A stretch of 64,000 bases of DNA. Source: Nitzschia sp. pyKryTriq1 (lineage: Eukaryota; Bacillariophyta; Bacillariophyceae; Bacillariales; Bacillariaceae). Every line of letters starts with the position of its first letter. The stretch's first letter is position 1. Both the position numbers and the translations under genes were made by a program. Below are positions 55,637-64,000 of the stretch, piece by piece. A model generated the notes under the pieces. It saw only the letters and a list, made by a program, of their open reading frames with translations, was not told where the DNA came from and ran no database searches. The stretch covers positions 2,067,751 to 2,131,750 of the forward strand of contig OY101118.1 of assembly GCA_956465555.1 (NCBI GenBank). The letters are read 5' to 3'.

Positions 55637-58488
55637 CTATTGTTGCATTCTTTTCGCATTTTTCACACCTTTGTCTTTTCTAGTCACCATGCCAGCGGTC
55701 TTGGCTCCACCAAAGTTGCGCTTGGGTTTTGCAAGTTCTTCGAGGTCCATAATAGGAGCAGCTTCGATTCGTTCAACTCCACGAACGTACCTCGCTTCAA
55801 TTTTCTCCTTCATTTGCTGGCTCGCCTCCATATAAAACTTGTAATCGCCTTGGTATTTCGTCAATGTTCTGTCTTCAATGGCAACAATGGTAGTTGCAAC
55901 CTTGGAAATAAAGTATCGATCGTGCGAGACAATCATGACTGAACCTGCAAAATGTTGTAGTGCTTCCTCAAGCATTTCCTTTGCCGGGATATCTGTGAAA
56001 GAGGGTTAGCTAATTCTTCATTGGTCAGTGGTAATCCGGACGAGAAACTTACCCAAATGATTTGTAGGCTCGTCCAAAACCAAGAAATTTGCGGAACGAA
56101 GCATCATGCAGCATAGCGAAAGTCTTGCTTTCTCTCCACCACTCAAGAATTCTACTTTCTTGTCAACGTCATCTCCTTTGAAGAGAAACTGTCCCAGAAG
56201 AGCTCGCAGTTCATTGTACGATTGTCCGGTGCTGGCGCCCTGGATTGTCTGGAGAACAGTCTTATCAAGATCGAGAGCATCTGCTTGATTTTGTTCAAAA
56301 TAACTCATTTCGACATTTGTTCCAAGAATCTTTGCAGAGCCTTCATCGGGTTTTTCGGTGCCTATAATCAACCGAAGCAATGTACTTTTTCCCGAGCCAT
56401 TGGGGCCGACAATTGCAATACGGTCGCCTTTCGCAACGAAGAGGTCGGTGTTGTGAAAAAGACGGTTGTTTGAGATCTCGTTATTATACGAGTGCGACAT
56501 CTGACTAACTTCGGCCACCTCGGGGCTCAATCGAGGAGCATCAGGGAACCGGAATCGGAATGGCTTCCCTGTGAACGGTGGTTTCTGGACGTATTCATCG
56601 CTTTTCATGAATTTCTCAAGTTTGGCCTGGCGCTGTTTTACAGCATCAGGTTGCTTTGCTTTGAACTTGCTCATCCACTGGCGTTCAGCTTTAATTTTCT
56701 TCTCTTGTGCATCGAAGGCTGCCTGCCATGCATCCATGCGAGCCTTCTTCAACTCCAGAAACCGCGAATAGTTCCCATCATATTCCGTACACATACCACC
56801 TTCGGCGTCAACAATCTTGGTACAGACTTGATCCAAAAACTCGCGGTCGTGACTAACGATAATCATAGGAATACTCTGTTCGCGCAAGAAAGCTTCCAGC
56901 CATTCTACGCTCAGAAGATCCAAGTGATTTGTCGGCTCGTCAAGCAGTAGAACATTCGGGTCCTTCAAAAGCACCTTTCCTAGACCAATCCTCATTTTCC
57001 ACCCTCCTGAAAAGCTAGCTACGAGATCGTCGCTCTCGTCGTCTTGGAATCCCATCAAGTCCATTGTTTTCTTGACTCTACTTTCAAGGACATAAACTTC
57101 CTTATCTTCCGCCTTCTGTTGAAGCTCTTGCATTCGATCCAAGATTTCCTGCATCTTCTCGGGGTTCTCTCCTGACATCGACTCGAGTGCAAGTTCTGTC
57201 GCCTTTAAGTCGCTTAGAATCTGATTTTCTTCCTCGAATACGCTCAAAAATTCTTCTCTGAGAGTTCGTTCTCTTACTAGCTCGTCCACAAACTCTTGTC
57301 GAAGCATGGCTGTTCTCAGTTTTGCCGACGACTTCACAACATCGCCAGTCGTTGGTTCCAACTCACCCGCCAAAATCCGAAGTTGAGTCGTCTTTCCCGC
57401 CCCATTTTTACCAACCAGCCTACGAAATTGTTGGTACTTTTTCGTTAGTACACGAGAAAAGAAAGCAGTTCCACCTAGCTGCAAGAAGAAACTCACCCAA
57501 TTCTATCTCCAGACTGTACACCCCACGTGACGTCTTTCAAAACCTCCTGATTTCGAAACGTAATGCCGACTTTTTCCAGTCGAAGCGATACAAATCCTGG
57601 CTGCGAGCTCTCCATTACTCGAATACGAGGGGGCGGCCTTTCCTTGCGGACTTTGTCCTCTAGTGTTGGCTGGTCAAGTGCCTCAGCCACAACGGTGGAC
57701 GTTGAACCAGCCTCCTCTCCAATGGAGTTCCCATTCACTTCATCCGACGCATTTATTTCGTCCATCTCAGCAGCTCGTTGTGCCTTCTTTTCAGCCTTCG
57801 CAGAAGCCTTTGCCGCCTCCTTTTCCTGTTTCTTCTGCAACGCCTTAAGTTCCTTCTTAGATAGAGCAGGTTGATCATCGGCTGAAGACGGTTCTTGCCG
57901 CGCTTCATCCAACTCTTCCATTTCCATCATCTTTCGAAGCTTTTCTTCCTTACTGCTCAGTTGTGGTTTTTCACGTTCGACTGCGCTATCGTTTGCTTCC
58001 GCCTTTTGCTTCTTCAGCAAAGCCTGTTGCTCCTTTTTTGACAGTGGCTCGTCTAGCTCCACACCTTCTAAGGATTCTAAAGCCTCCAAAGCTGCCAATT
58101 TCGCATTCTTGTTCCCATCGACCGCTCCATTTGGTTCACCACCTGAAGCTGCCTCGGCCTTGGCAGCTGCCGCCGCCTTCTCTTCTTTCTGTCGTTTCTT
58201 CTCCAACGCTATCATTTCCTTCTTGGAGAGCGGGGCCTCTAGCACCTCGTCCACGAATTCCAAAGCCTCAAGAGCTTCAAGCGCTGCAGCTTTGGCGTTT
58301 GCTTTCTTCTTGGCGAACAAAATAACAGCGGAAGCTGGTTGTGCCTCATCTTCGATTAAAGTAGTTGGCAGGGAAATCACCCTGGGATTATTGAAGGCGG
58401 TCGTGCGTCGGTTGACTACCGACGTCCATCCTGGAACAAATGCTTCCGCACTTAAAAGGAGAAGGGCCGGGACGTACAGTAGCCTCAT
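55637..58488 (-). CDS. Plastid-targeted ABC-F ATPase
   Basis: ABC-F proteins act on the ribosome, where EttA-like members bind the E site and help start or resume peptide bond formation. Three exons (57497-58488, 56053-57419, 55637-55992) join in frame to 904 aa. The start at 58488 gives a signal peptide (MRLLYVPALLLLSAEA) followed by FVPGW, a plastid motif. Residues about 60-260 are Lys/Ala/Glu-rich with three imperfect repeats of LSKKE(x)nAL-KKQ. Two ABC domains follow: Walker A VGKNGAGKTT, signature SFSGGWKMRIGLGK, Walker B VLLLDEPTNHLD; and GPNGSGKSTLLR, LSGGEKARLSL, FLVLDEPTNHLD, where the last motif is split by intron 2. The linker (ERQWMSKFKAKQPDAVKQRQ) fits the tRNA-contacting arm. 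The Lys-rich N-terminal extension is unusual. Head to head with the plastid EF-P gene. Confidence 0.92.
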
Positions 58489-59144
58489 CCTTCGACAATT
58501 TTACAAAGGGAGAGTTTATTGAACACCAACGCACAAGACGGGTGATGCAATGAGTGTCTTCAGATATGGTTTAGTTGTTCTGTACTGGTACTCGTAATGC
58601 GGTGAGTTGTTGTTGTGTGCTTTGGTGTTTTGTTTTGGTTGGAGTAGCGGCCATCATCAACAACTCCCTCTCGCTCGAAAGGGTCGAAGAAGAACTTTGT
58701 GCCACCGACGTCAGTTCCACTTTCGACTTTTTCATTGGTTGATTCTCTTCCACTTTGTCAATATCATAGCTAAATATATATCTCACTGCCGTCGTTCGTC
58801 CTCCGCTACGTCAACGGGCTAAAGTCAGCCTACACGTGTTTTCTCAGTCACGATAAACCTTTCTTGCGTGACTGACGTACCGGTATGTCTAAGCCTTTTT
58901 TTGGTGGTCCCGAAGCCTCCTTCCTCCTTCCACCATCCATCAAGCGGCATCGCGCATACTGTCGTATTATCTCCGTCGGCTTTCATGTTTCTGCTTGTTT
59001 TGGCAGGATGTGACGTTTTTCGATACGAGTACTGTACCGGTACATAGGTTCGACGACGACCACGACGACGACCACACAACGACGAAACAAAGTGTTGGCG
59101 CGGACAAAATATTCCATTCATTGTTATCATCTGAGAACTCCACA
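58489..59144. promoter_or_regulatory. Shared divergent promoter of plastid ABC-F and EF-P genes
   Basis: A 656-bp interval between two divergent start codons must contain both promoters. It has one GTACCGGTAC at about 59034-59043 and GACGACGACC repeats nearer EF-P. I identified no specific regulatory site. A bidirectional promoter is inferred only from the arrangement. Confidence 0.4.
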
Positions 59145-59961
59145 ATGAAGTTCTTAAGTTTGTCTACCTTTGTTCTCTTGGCGACCGGCGCCGTCGCCTT
59201 TGCCCCGGCTCCTGCTTTTACTAGAACCCCGACTGCCCTTGGAGTTGCCGTCGATACTTCCGATATCAAGAATGGGATGACGCTCGAATTAGACGGAGAG
59301 CCATACAAGGTCTTGTCCTTCAGCATTATGAAGCAAGCTCGTGGAGCTGCCAAAACGACGATCAAATTGAAGAATCTTATCAGAGGAAGTACCATCGAAA
59401 ACACGTACCGAAGCGGAGAAAAATTCGAAACCGCCCTGATCGAGAAAAGGAATCACCAGTTCACGTACGAAGACGGCGTAAGTTCCATTGTCACGTGGAG
59501 TCGGTCTGGAGGACGCAACACGCAAGCAAAAAGCTGCTGCATGTTATAATATTATTCTAACTGATCACTGCCCGCCCTGTTTTGTTTGGTTTTGAAATCG
59601 GATTCATGCGGTCGTCTGTCTATGGATATAGAATGCCTTCTTCTTCATGAATTCCGAAACTTTCGAGGAGGTCCCTGTTGACTCGAAGGTCATCGACGAC
59701 AAGGCTGACTGGATAGAGGAAGGAATGGAGGTCAGTCTTGTGTTTTTCAAGGGCAAGGTTATTGAGGTAGTCGTTCCAACAACGGGCGTCTATAAAATTG
59801 CTGAAACCGAGCCAAATGTCAAGGGAAACACGGCACAAGGATACACAAAACCTGCCGTTTTGAGTAGCGGGGCTACCATCAGTGTTCCTGGTTACTTGGA
59901 ACAGGGAGAAATGATCAAGGTTGACACTGACAAGCGTATGTTTTTGGAGCGCGTCAAATAA
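59145..59961 (+). CDS. efp: Plastid translation elongation factor P
   Basis: EF-P binds between the ribosomal P and E sites and relieves stalling at proline runs. Two exons (59145-59477, 59632-59961), phase 0, give 220 aa. Residues 1-18 are a signal peptide ending AVA before FAPAPAF, a textbook diatom plastid motif. The three beta-barrel domains are visible: KNGMTLELDGEPYKVLSFSI; the KOW-like tip loop MKQARGAAKTTIKLKNLIRG; FMNSETFEEVPVD; EVVVPTTGVYKIAETEP; and the C-terminal KGNTAQGYTKPAVLSSGATI and VPGYLEQGEMIKVDT. The tip residue that is a modified Lys in many bacteria (PGKG) appears to be Arg here (QARG). The start was chosen for the signal peptide. Confidence 0.93.
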
Positions 59962-60203
59962 ACCAAGAGAAATGTGTTGGGTTATAATCTCAAGTACTTC
60001 TAGCAATGTCTCCTCTATGAGTAATAGATGCAAGTTGTTACATCGTTGCAGGGTCTTGTTGGCCTACATCATGCCAATGCAAAATACCATACTATGGATC
60101 ACTACTCAAGTTCATAACGACTTTTCCACAAGTGGAGAACGCAGTAGTGCGAAAAACGTAGCAGTAGAAAGCCATTAGGAATCCTACGTAGAAACCTTGC
60201 TAC

Positions 60204-60500
60204 CATGACCACTCTAGAGACGATTAATCCAACATTCCCGGACGCGGAGTACTACGGTACCAAAGGAAAGGTCTAGTCTTACAAACTCAAGATGGAGACA
60301 GGAGTCGAAGATGGGAAGTCCACAGTCCCTGTTCCGGTGATTTTCAAGGAGTTGGTTAAAAACCTAATGGACACCGCGGGCCACCCTCTTGATATCTTAG
60401 CGATATCCACGGAAACCCCTACTGTACCAAGTCGACAACGCCTACACCAGCGCTCAGTACGAAGAAGCATTCTGTGTGGAGATCACCTGGATTTCTAGAT
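60204..60500 (+). pseudogene. Broken coding-like fragment, unidentified
   Basis: A stretch after the EF-P gene reads like protein in parts (for example METGVEDGKSTVPVPVIFKE, NLMDTAGHPLDILAIST) but is not open throughout. It could be a decayed host gene or a piece of a mobile element; it has no recognisable motif. The neighbouring region contains retroelement fossils. Low confidence. Confidence 0.25.
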
Positions 60501-60770
60501 TAGTTAGCTTTTAAAAACCCGCCTGCCATCCCTTTACACCTTGATAAGAACGAGGCAAGGAGATGTACCCAAGGGTATTCCCGAAAGAGGACGACTTTGC
60601 TACGCAAATCGAAATCGACTACCGGGACATACCAGTAGGCCAGCCAATTATCCTACCGGTACCAGGTACCTGGTACCACCGTCTCACAACGGCTGCGTCA
60701 GCTCACCGTCCTACGTCATGGCCTACCGTTGAAAGAGCTGGGGGGTAGTGGCAAAAAGGGCAGGTATTTG

Positions 60771-61110
60771 CGTTATCTCTAACGTGATATAGAAATTATG
60801 GGATTATTTTACAAGTGTTTTCGTCTATTCTCAAAACCTTGATAGAGGGAAGGGAACTCCTCCGATGTTCGCCGAACCTCGCTGGGTATCGCCGAGGTTC
60901 TTCGCCAGTCTCTGATATTCGGAGACATTCGGCGGAACCATTAGCCGCACGTTTGCACAACCGTTTCCGTGAGCGCGTTATCCAAAAAGGGGGACGTGCT
61001 GGATAGCGCACTCTGCCTCTCCAAGGTTGACGTTCACAGCGAACGCTTGACGTGAGAAATAAAGAGGAAACCTTGAGGAACAAGGGAGAAAACCTCTTCC
61101 GTCCATTATT
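60771..61110 (-). mobile_element. LTR of a retrotransposon fossil
   Basis: About 340 bp. The ends match the solo-LTR-like copy at 24684-24984, and about 176 bp of the middle matches the copy at 61442-61621. On the minus strand it directly follows the integrase-like remnant and a purine-rich GGACGGAAGAGG, as expected for a polypurine tract before a 3' LTR. Boundaries approximate. Confidence 0.6.
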
Positions 61111-61440
61111 GCCTGTAGGGCTTGATTCGTCGTAGTGAGATTCTTTCAACCACGGTGGGGGACAATCGAATTGTCACTGTACCATTGGTGTGGACTTGTT
61201 CAATAACATGCGGTCCACTTAAAGCACGAGCTTCGAGTTTGTTGGGCTTATATGCCAGTTTGAGTACTGATTCGCCAACGCGATAATCATAAGAGAATCG
61301 TTTTTGATTTGCACTGATGAGGCGCCTATCAATTAGTTGTTGTTTGTGTGCTCGAATAATTTGCAAATCCGCAATGAGCGGCAGCGCAACGACCATGTCG
61401 TGACCAAATGCTAGACCACCTGGGGTAGTTTGAATAGCGC
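61106..61440 (-). mobile_element. Integrase C-terminal remnant of an LTR retrotransposon
   Basis: About 110 codons resembling the end of a retroelement integrase (FGHDMVVALPLIADLQIIRA, DYRVGESVLKLAYKPNKLEA, HTNGTVTIRLSPTVVERISL, ending RRIKPYR). The GP-I-VH-NGTV-I pattern leans towards Ty3/gypsy-type, though Ty1/copia cannot be excluded. Most of the element is missing, so this is a broken, internally deleted copy. Confidence 0.6.
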
Positions 61441-61441
61441 T

Positions 61442-61621
61442 ATCAAAACCTTGATAGAGGGAAGGGAACTCCTCCGATGTTCGCCGAACCTCGCTGGGTA
61501 TCGCCGAGGTTCTTCGCCAGTCTCTGATATTCGGAGACATTCGGCGGAACCATAAGCCGCACGTTTGCACAACCGTATCCGTGAGCGCGTTATCCAAAAA
61601 GGGGGACGTGCTGGATAGCGC
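61442..61621 (-). mobile_element. Partial second LTR copy of the same fossil
   Basis: About 180 bp nearly identical to 60832-61009 in the same orientation, with only a few differences. It abuts the integrase remnant on the other side. The high identity of the two LTR parts suggests the insertion is fairly young even though the element is broken by large internal loss. Confidence 0.65.
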
Positions 61622-61701
61622 AGTATTTACTAGTCCACACCTTTGCCCCCGAAGGAGTCGAATGACTCGATCGGTTCCTAGCCTGAGGGTGGGCGGGTGG
61701 G

Positions 61702-61885
61702 TTAACTAAAATTCGCTGGTTTTGGTTTTCTCGTAACCGCTGGTTCGAGGAAACAAAACAACAAATTATGTGGCCCCGTCTTGGCTGTAGGTCCCGCGGG
61801 TGCCACCGACATCCTTAACTAAAATTCGCTGGTTTTGGTTTTCTCGTAACCGCTGGTTCGAGGAAACAAAACAACAAATTATGTG
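61702..61885 (+). repeat. 71-bp perfect direct repeat
   Basis: TTAACTAAAATTCGCTGG through AACAAATTATGTG occurs at 61702-61772 and again at 61815-61885 with no difference that I can see, separated by 42 bp. It looks like a recent local duplication with a 113-bp period. It lies between the retroelement fossil and the next gene. Confidence 0.85.
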
Positions 61886-62481
61886 TCTCATGGTCATCGC
61901 TCTCTCTCGACTCTCTTGCTGCTCCGAGCGTTGGCTCTCTTGCTGCTCGAGAGAGGCCGAGAGAAGCGACTTGCGCGGCGGCTTTCAATATTGCCAATGT
62001 CTGGCCCTCCTCCGTCCTTGTTCCCCGACTACGACTACTACATCATCGGTCTACGGTGTCCGAGAGAGTTGAGGGTTAGTTGGCGCCCGCGCCCGTGCGT
62101 GCCTGCGTGCGTGCGTGCCTGCGTGCGTTTCAAAATCAAGGATGGTCGTCACGAATGCGTGCGCGCGGGCGGTCCTCTTCAATCCATGTGAATGCATCAA
62201 CCGCGACACACGCGACGCAGGTATCAAAAAGAACATGTTTAGTTAGCTAGTTTGGCTGAAAGGAACGGAACACCAAAGCAACTCAAAGAAAGGAGGTCTC
62301 AAAACTAAGACAACACACAATCGTTCCACCTTCCTTTTGTCCACATTCTTCTTCTTCCCCACAATCTAATCGTTCTGCCTTTTTTCTCCTGTTCAAGTTT
62401 TTTGAAAGACTTGAAAAAGCTAGCTCCTATCATTGGAATCAATCTGCGGCCTTGATACTCACGAAAATTTCACAAGACGCG
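61886..62481. other. Upstream region of the Gln/His-rich gene
   Basis: Contains a GTGCGTGCCTGCGTGCGTGC repeat near 62095-62130 and pyrimidine-rich TTCTTCTTCCCC near 62345. No supported gene; the end is probably 5' UTR. Confidence 0.45.
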
Positions 62482-63183
62482 ATGGATCACCAGCAACAAC
62501 ATTCGAATATTCAGCAGCGGAACTACCAGCATCAAGGCGGTTATGGTGGGGAGTCCCATGAACAAACCACCTCCCATCACCCGCCGCAGCACTGCCACTA
62601 TTCGAATGCTCTGCCGGTGTGGAATAGCAGCGCTGGTCACGGGAAAAGAGCACGAGATTCCCCGACGTTTTCTGATGGCGACACCGGAATGCAATCTTCG
62701 TTCAAACGTCTCAAGGTGATGGACGATTGCAGCAGTACCACGGATTCGTTGTACTCCACAATGACAAACTATTCATCCATCGAACCTTCAAGATTCGATG
62801 CCATGGCTCCGCAACTCAAGGACGAGTACCAGTACGGTGCGGCAGCATCTTACCATCATCACAGCAACAATCACTTCCAGCAGCCGAAACCGTGTCAGCG
62901 TCAAGTCACTGCAGAGTCGTCCATGCACCGGGAACAACAGTCCGCCGGACAAAAATCGTGCGAACCCTCTTCAGCAGGCTATCAGACGATGAATTCCATG
63001 CTTGGAGACTTGCATCTCGTGCGACTGCAGCGGGCGGGGGGTGCTCAACCAACTGCGCAACACCCAGCGCCGTCGATGGATCACGTACCACAGCAGCAAT
63101 CGTACGAGTATGGGCATCCCGCTTCTAGAGGCACCTCGCACAAGAAGCAAGTATCACTACGGACGAGCTCCAAGTTATACTAG
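62482..63183 (+). CDS. Gln/His/Ser-rich hypothetical protein
   Basis: Single exon, 233 aa from the ATG at 62482; the open frame extends ten codons upstream without an ATG. I do not recognise it. Gln-, His- and Ser-rich throughout (MDHQQQHSNIQQRNYQHQGG), with two better-conserved-looking motifs: KRARDSPTFSDGDTGMQSSF-KRLKV near residue 60-80, which includes a nuclear-localisation-like basic pair, and MNSMLGDLHLVRLQRAGG near 170. The composition suggests a nuclear, possibly transcription-related, disordered protein. The two-motif layout hints at a conserved diatom family, but this needs a search. Confidence 0.6.
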   Translation: MDHQQQHSNIQQRNYQHQGGYGGESHEQTTSHHPPQHCHYSNALPVWNSSAGHGKRARDSPTFSDGDTGMQSSFKRLKVMDDCSSTTDSLYSTMTNYSSIEPSRFDAMAPQLKDEYQYGAAASYHHHSNNHFQQPKPCQRQVTAESSMHREQQSAGQKSCEPSSAGYQTMNSMLGDLHLVRLQRAGGAQPTAQHPAPSMDHVPQQQSYEYGHPASRGTSHKKQVSLRTSSKLY

Positions 63184-63543
63184 AGCCAGTCTAGCTAGTA
63201 GTAGTCCATAGAGTTGCTTCAAGCTTTCTAAACAAAGTATGTACTAGTTTCTACCTTCGCTACGATAGTGTTTGAATGGCGCGAAGTCAAATACGACTCC
63301 GTATGCTGCACTCGCACTGCCCCTTAGACATTCATTTCCTAGCTAGAACTAAAATTCCTTCGCAGATCACATAACAAATTGGTCTATTAGTTGGAACAGT
63401 ACTCCTACTTGGCAAATAATTGAACAAAGTCTCAACGATCATCAGAAGAATCATCATCCACACCTACTAATCTAGACTACTTCACTATCTTGATACTTTG
63501 AATCACCGCATATCAGCATACAACAGAGCTTCTTCTGTAGCTT
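63184..63543. other. Convergent intergenic, nothing seen
   Basis: Between the stop codons of two convergent genes. No repeat or motif of note; presumably 3' UTRs. Confidence 0.4.
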
Positions 63544-64000
63544 CTAGCATGGAGTCAGAGTGATGCTCTTGATGGCCAAACCAAAGCAATTTGGGTCCTT
63601 CTTGCGAAAAAACTTCATGGTGGACAGGCCACCAACCTCGACCTTGACCGGTTCAGTGTCTTCCCACTTTCCAAGTGTGTACGGGATTTTGATCTCGTAA
63701 ACGGCACCTCCGTCAACTTCTAGTTTCAACGGCTGCTGTTCCCGGTGCACAGTACAAACATTCGCTGTCAGCATGTAGACCTTGTCTTCATTGAATGTGA
63801 CATTAGACGGGATCTCGTAAGTGACCCAGCCTTCCCCGCTCAGAAGATTTAGTTGAGTACCGCCACCAAAAGACTGATGCCCCTTGACGTGTTTTTTGTC
63901 TGCAGCCTTTGTATACGAAGCGGCAGGGATGATAAAACCTCCCGACTTCTCCACTTCAAATGGTTGAGGTGGGGCGTTATCGTCGATCTCTTGAATGTAC
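63544..64000 (-). CDS. C-terminal part of a protein with a carbohydrate-binding-like domain (cut by window edge)
   Basis: The frame runs off the right end of the window, so only the last 151 codons are seen. The visible part is beta-rich, with strands such as GGFIIPAASYTKAADKK, GWVTYEIPSNVTFNEDKVYM, LTANVCTVHREQQPLKLEVD, AVYEIKIPYTLGKWEDTEPV and FGLAIKSITLTPC. This pattern (a FEVE-type first strand, W-T/V-x-Y-x-I-P, and a final strand with I-x-L-T) resembles galactose-binding-like/CBM6 or CBM35 jelly-roll domains, which often sit at the end of secreted glycoside hydrolases. No catalytic part is visible and the assignment is tentative. Confidence 0.55.
   Translation of the reverse strand, partial: YIQEIDDNAPPQPFEVEKSGGFIIPAASYTKAADKKHVKGHQSFGGGTQLNLLSGEGWVTYEIPSNVTFNEDKVYMLTANVCTVHREQQPLKLEVDGGAVYEIKIPYTLGKWEDTEPVKVEVGGLSTMKFFRKKDPNCFGLAIKSITLTPC

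Noticed and set aside
1-64000. tRNA or rRNA genes
   Set aside because: Looked for TTC-type T-loop and cloverleaf patterns by eye and found none convincing. A covariance-model scan would be decisive.

Overview
The window is nuclear DNA of a photosynthetic stramenopile, almost certainly a diatom and probably a pennate one. Four lines of sequence evidence support this. Genes are short and compact, with small GT-AG introns of about 65 to 130 bp. Several proteins begin with a signal peptide followed by an aromatic residue at the predicted cleavage site, the diatom ASAFAP-type plastid signal (EF-P, ABC-F, an NTF2-like protein, DHAD, a small heat-shock protein). There is an HSF-type transcription factor, typical of diatom expansions, and a secreted Lys/Ser protein with KxxKxxKxxKxxK clusters like silaffins. 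The species is not identified.

Layout. 1-7.6 kb: a Golgi-type glycosyltransferase-like gene (-), a small coiled-coil protein (+), a plastid-type HSP20 (+) and plastid dihydroxy-acid dehydratase (+, 5 exons). 7.8-10.2 kb: one gene (-) that joins two HSF DNA-binding domains to a BTB domain. 11.3-21.3 kb: a giant formin (-, about 3,260 aa) with PTEN/C2-like, CCDC53-like repeat, FH2 and long acidic repeat regions. 22.6-24.0 kb: RAD51 (-, 5 exons). 24.0-27.2 kb: a gene-free stretch with an LTR fossil, palindrome arrays and a fold-back structure. 27.2-29.6 kb: DUR3-type urea symporter (+). 30.7-32.2 kb: silaffin-like protein (+). 34.2-36.9 kb: RPA3 (-) and a membrane-anchored dephospho-CoA kinase (-). 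37.6-39.0 and 45.7-46.2 kb: three small coiled-coil proteins, at least two of them paralogous. 40.3-44.6 kb: digalactosyldiacylglycerol synthase (+) and a DWF1/DHCR24 sterol reductase (-), tail to tail. 47.2-55.5 kb: mostly unrecognised proteins plus a plastid NTF2-like protein and an ankyrin protein. 55.6-60.0 kb: plastid ABC-F ATPase (-) and plastid EF-P (+) in a head-to-head pair. 60.2-62 kb: an LTR-retroelement fossil and short direct repeats. 62.5-64 kb: a Gln/His-rich protein and the 3' end of a gene cut by the window edge.

Functional themes are plastid biology (branched-chain amino acids, galactolipid synthesis, translation), DNA replication and repair (RAD51, RPA3), nitrogen uptake, cytoskeleton and cell-wall silica. 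The intergenic DNA is unusual: it is packed with short palindromes based on GTAC (GTACCGGTAC, GTACCAGGTAC), which I did not see in exons. All gene models are read by eye from splice signals, frame continuity and family motifs; no database search was possible.
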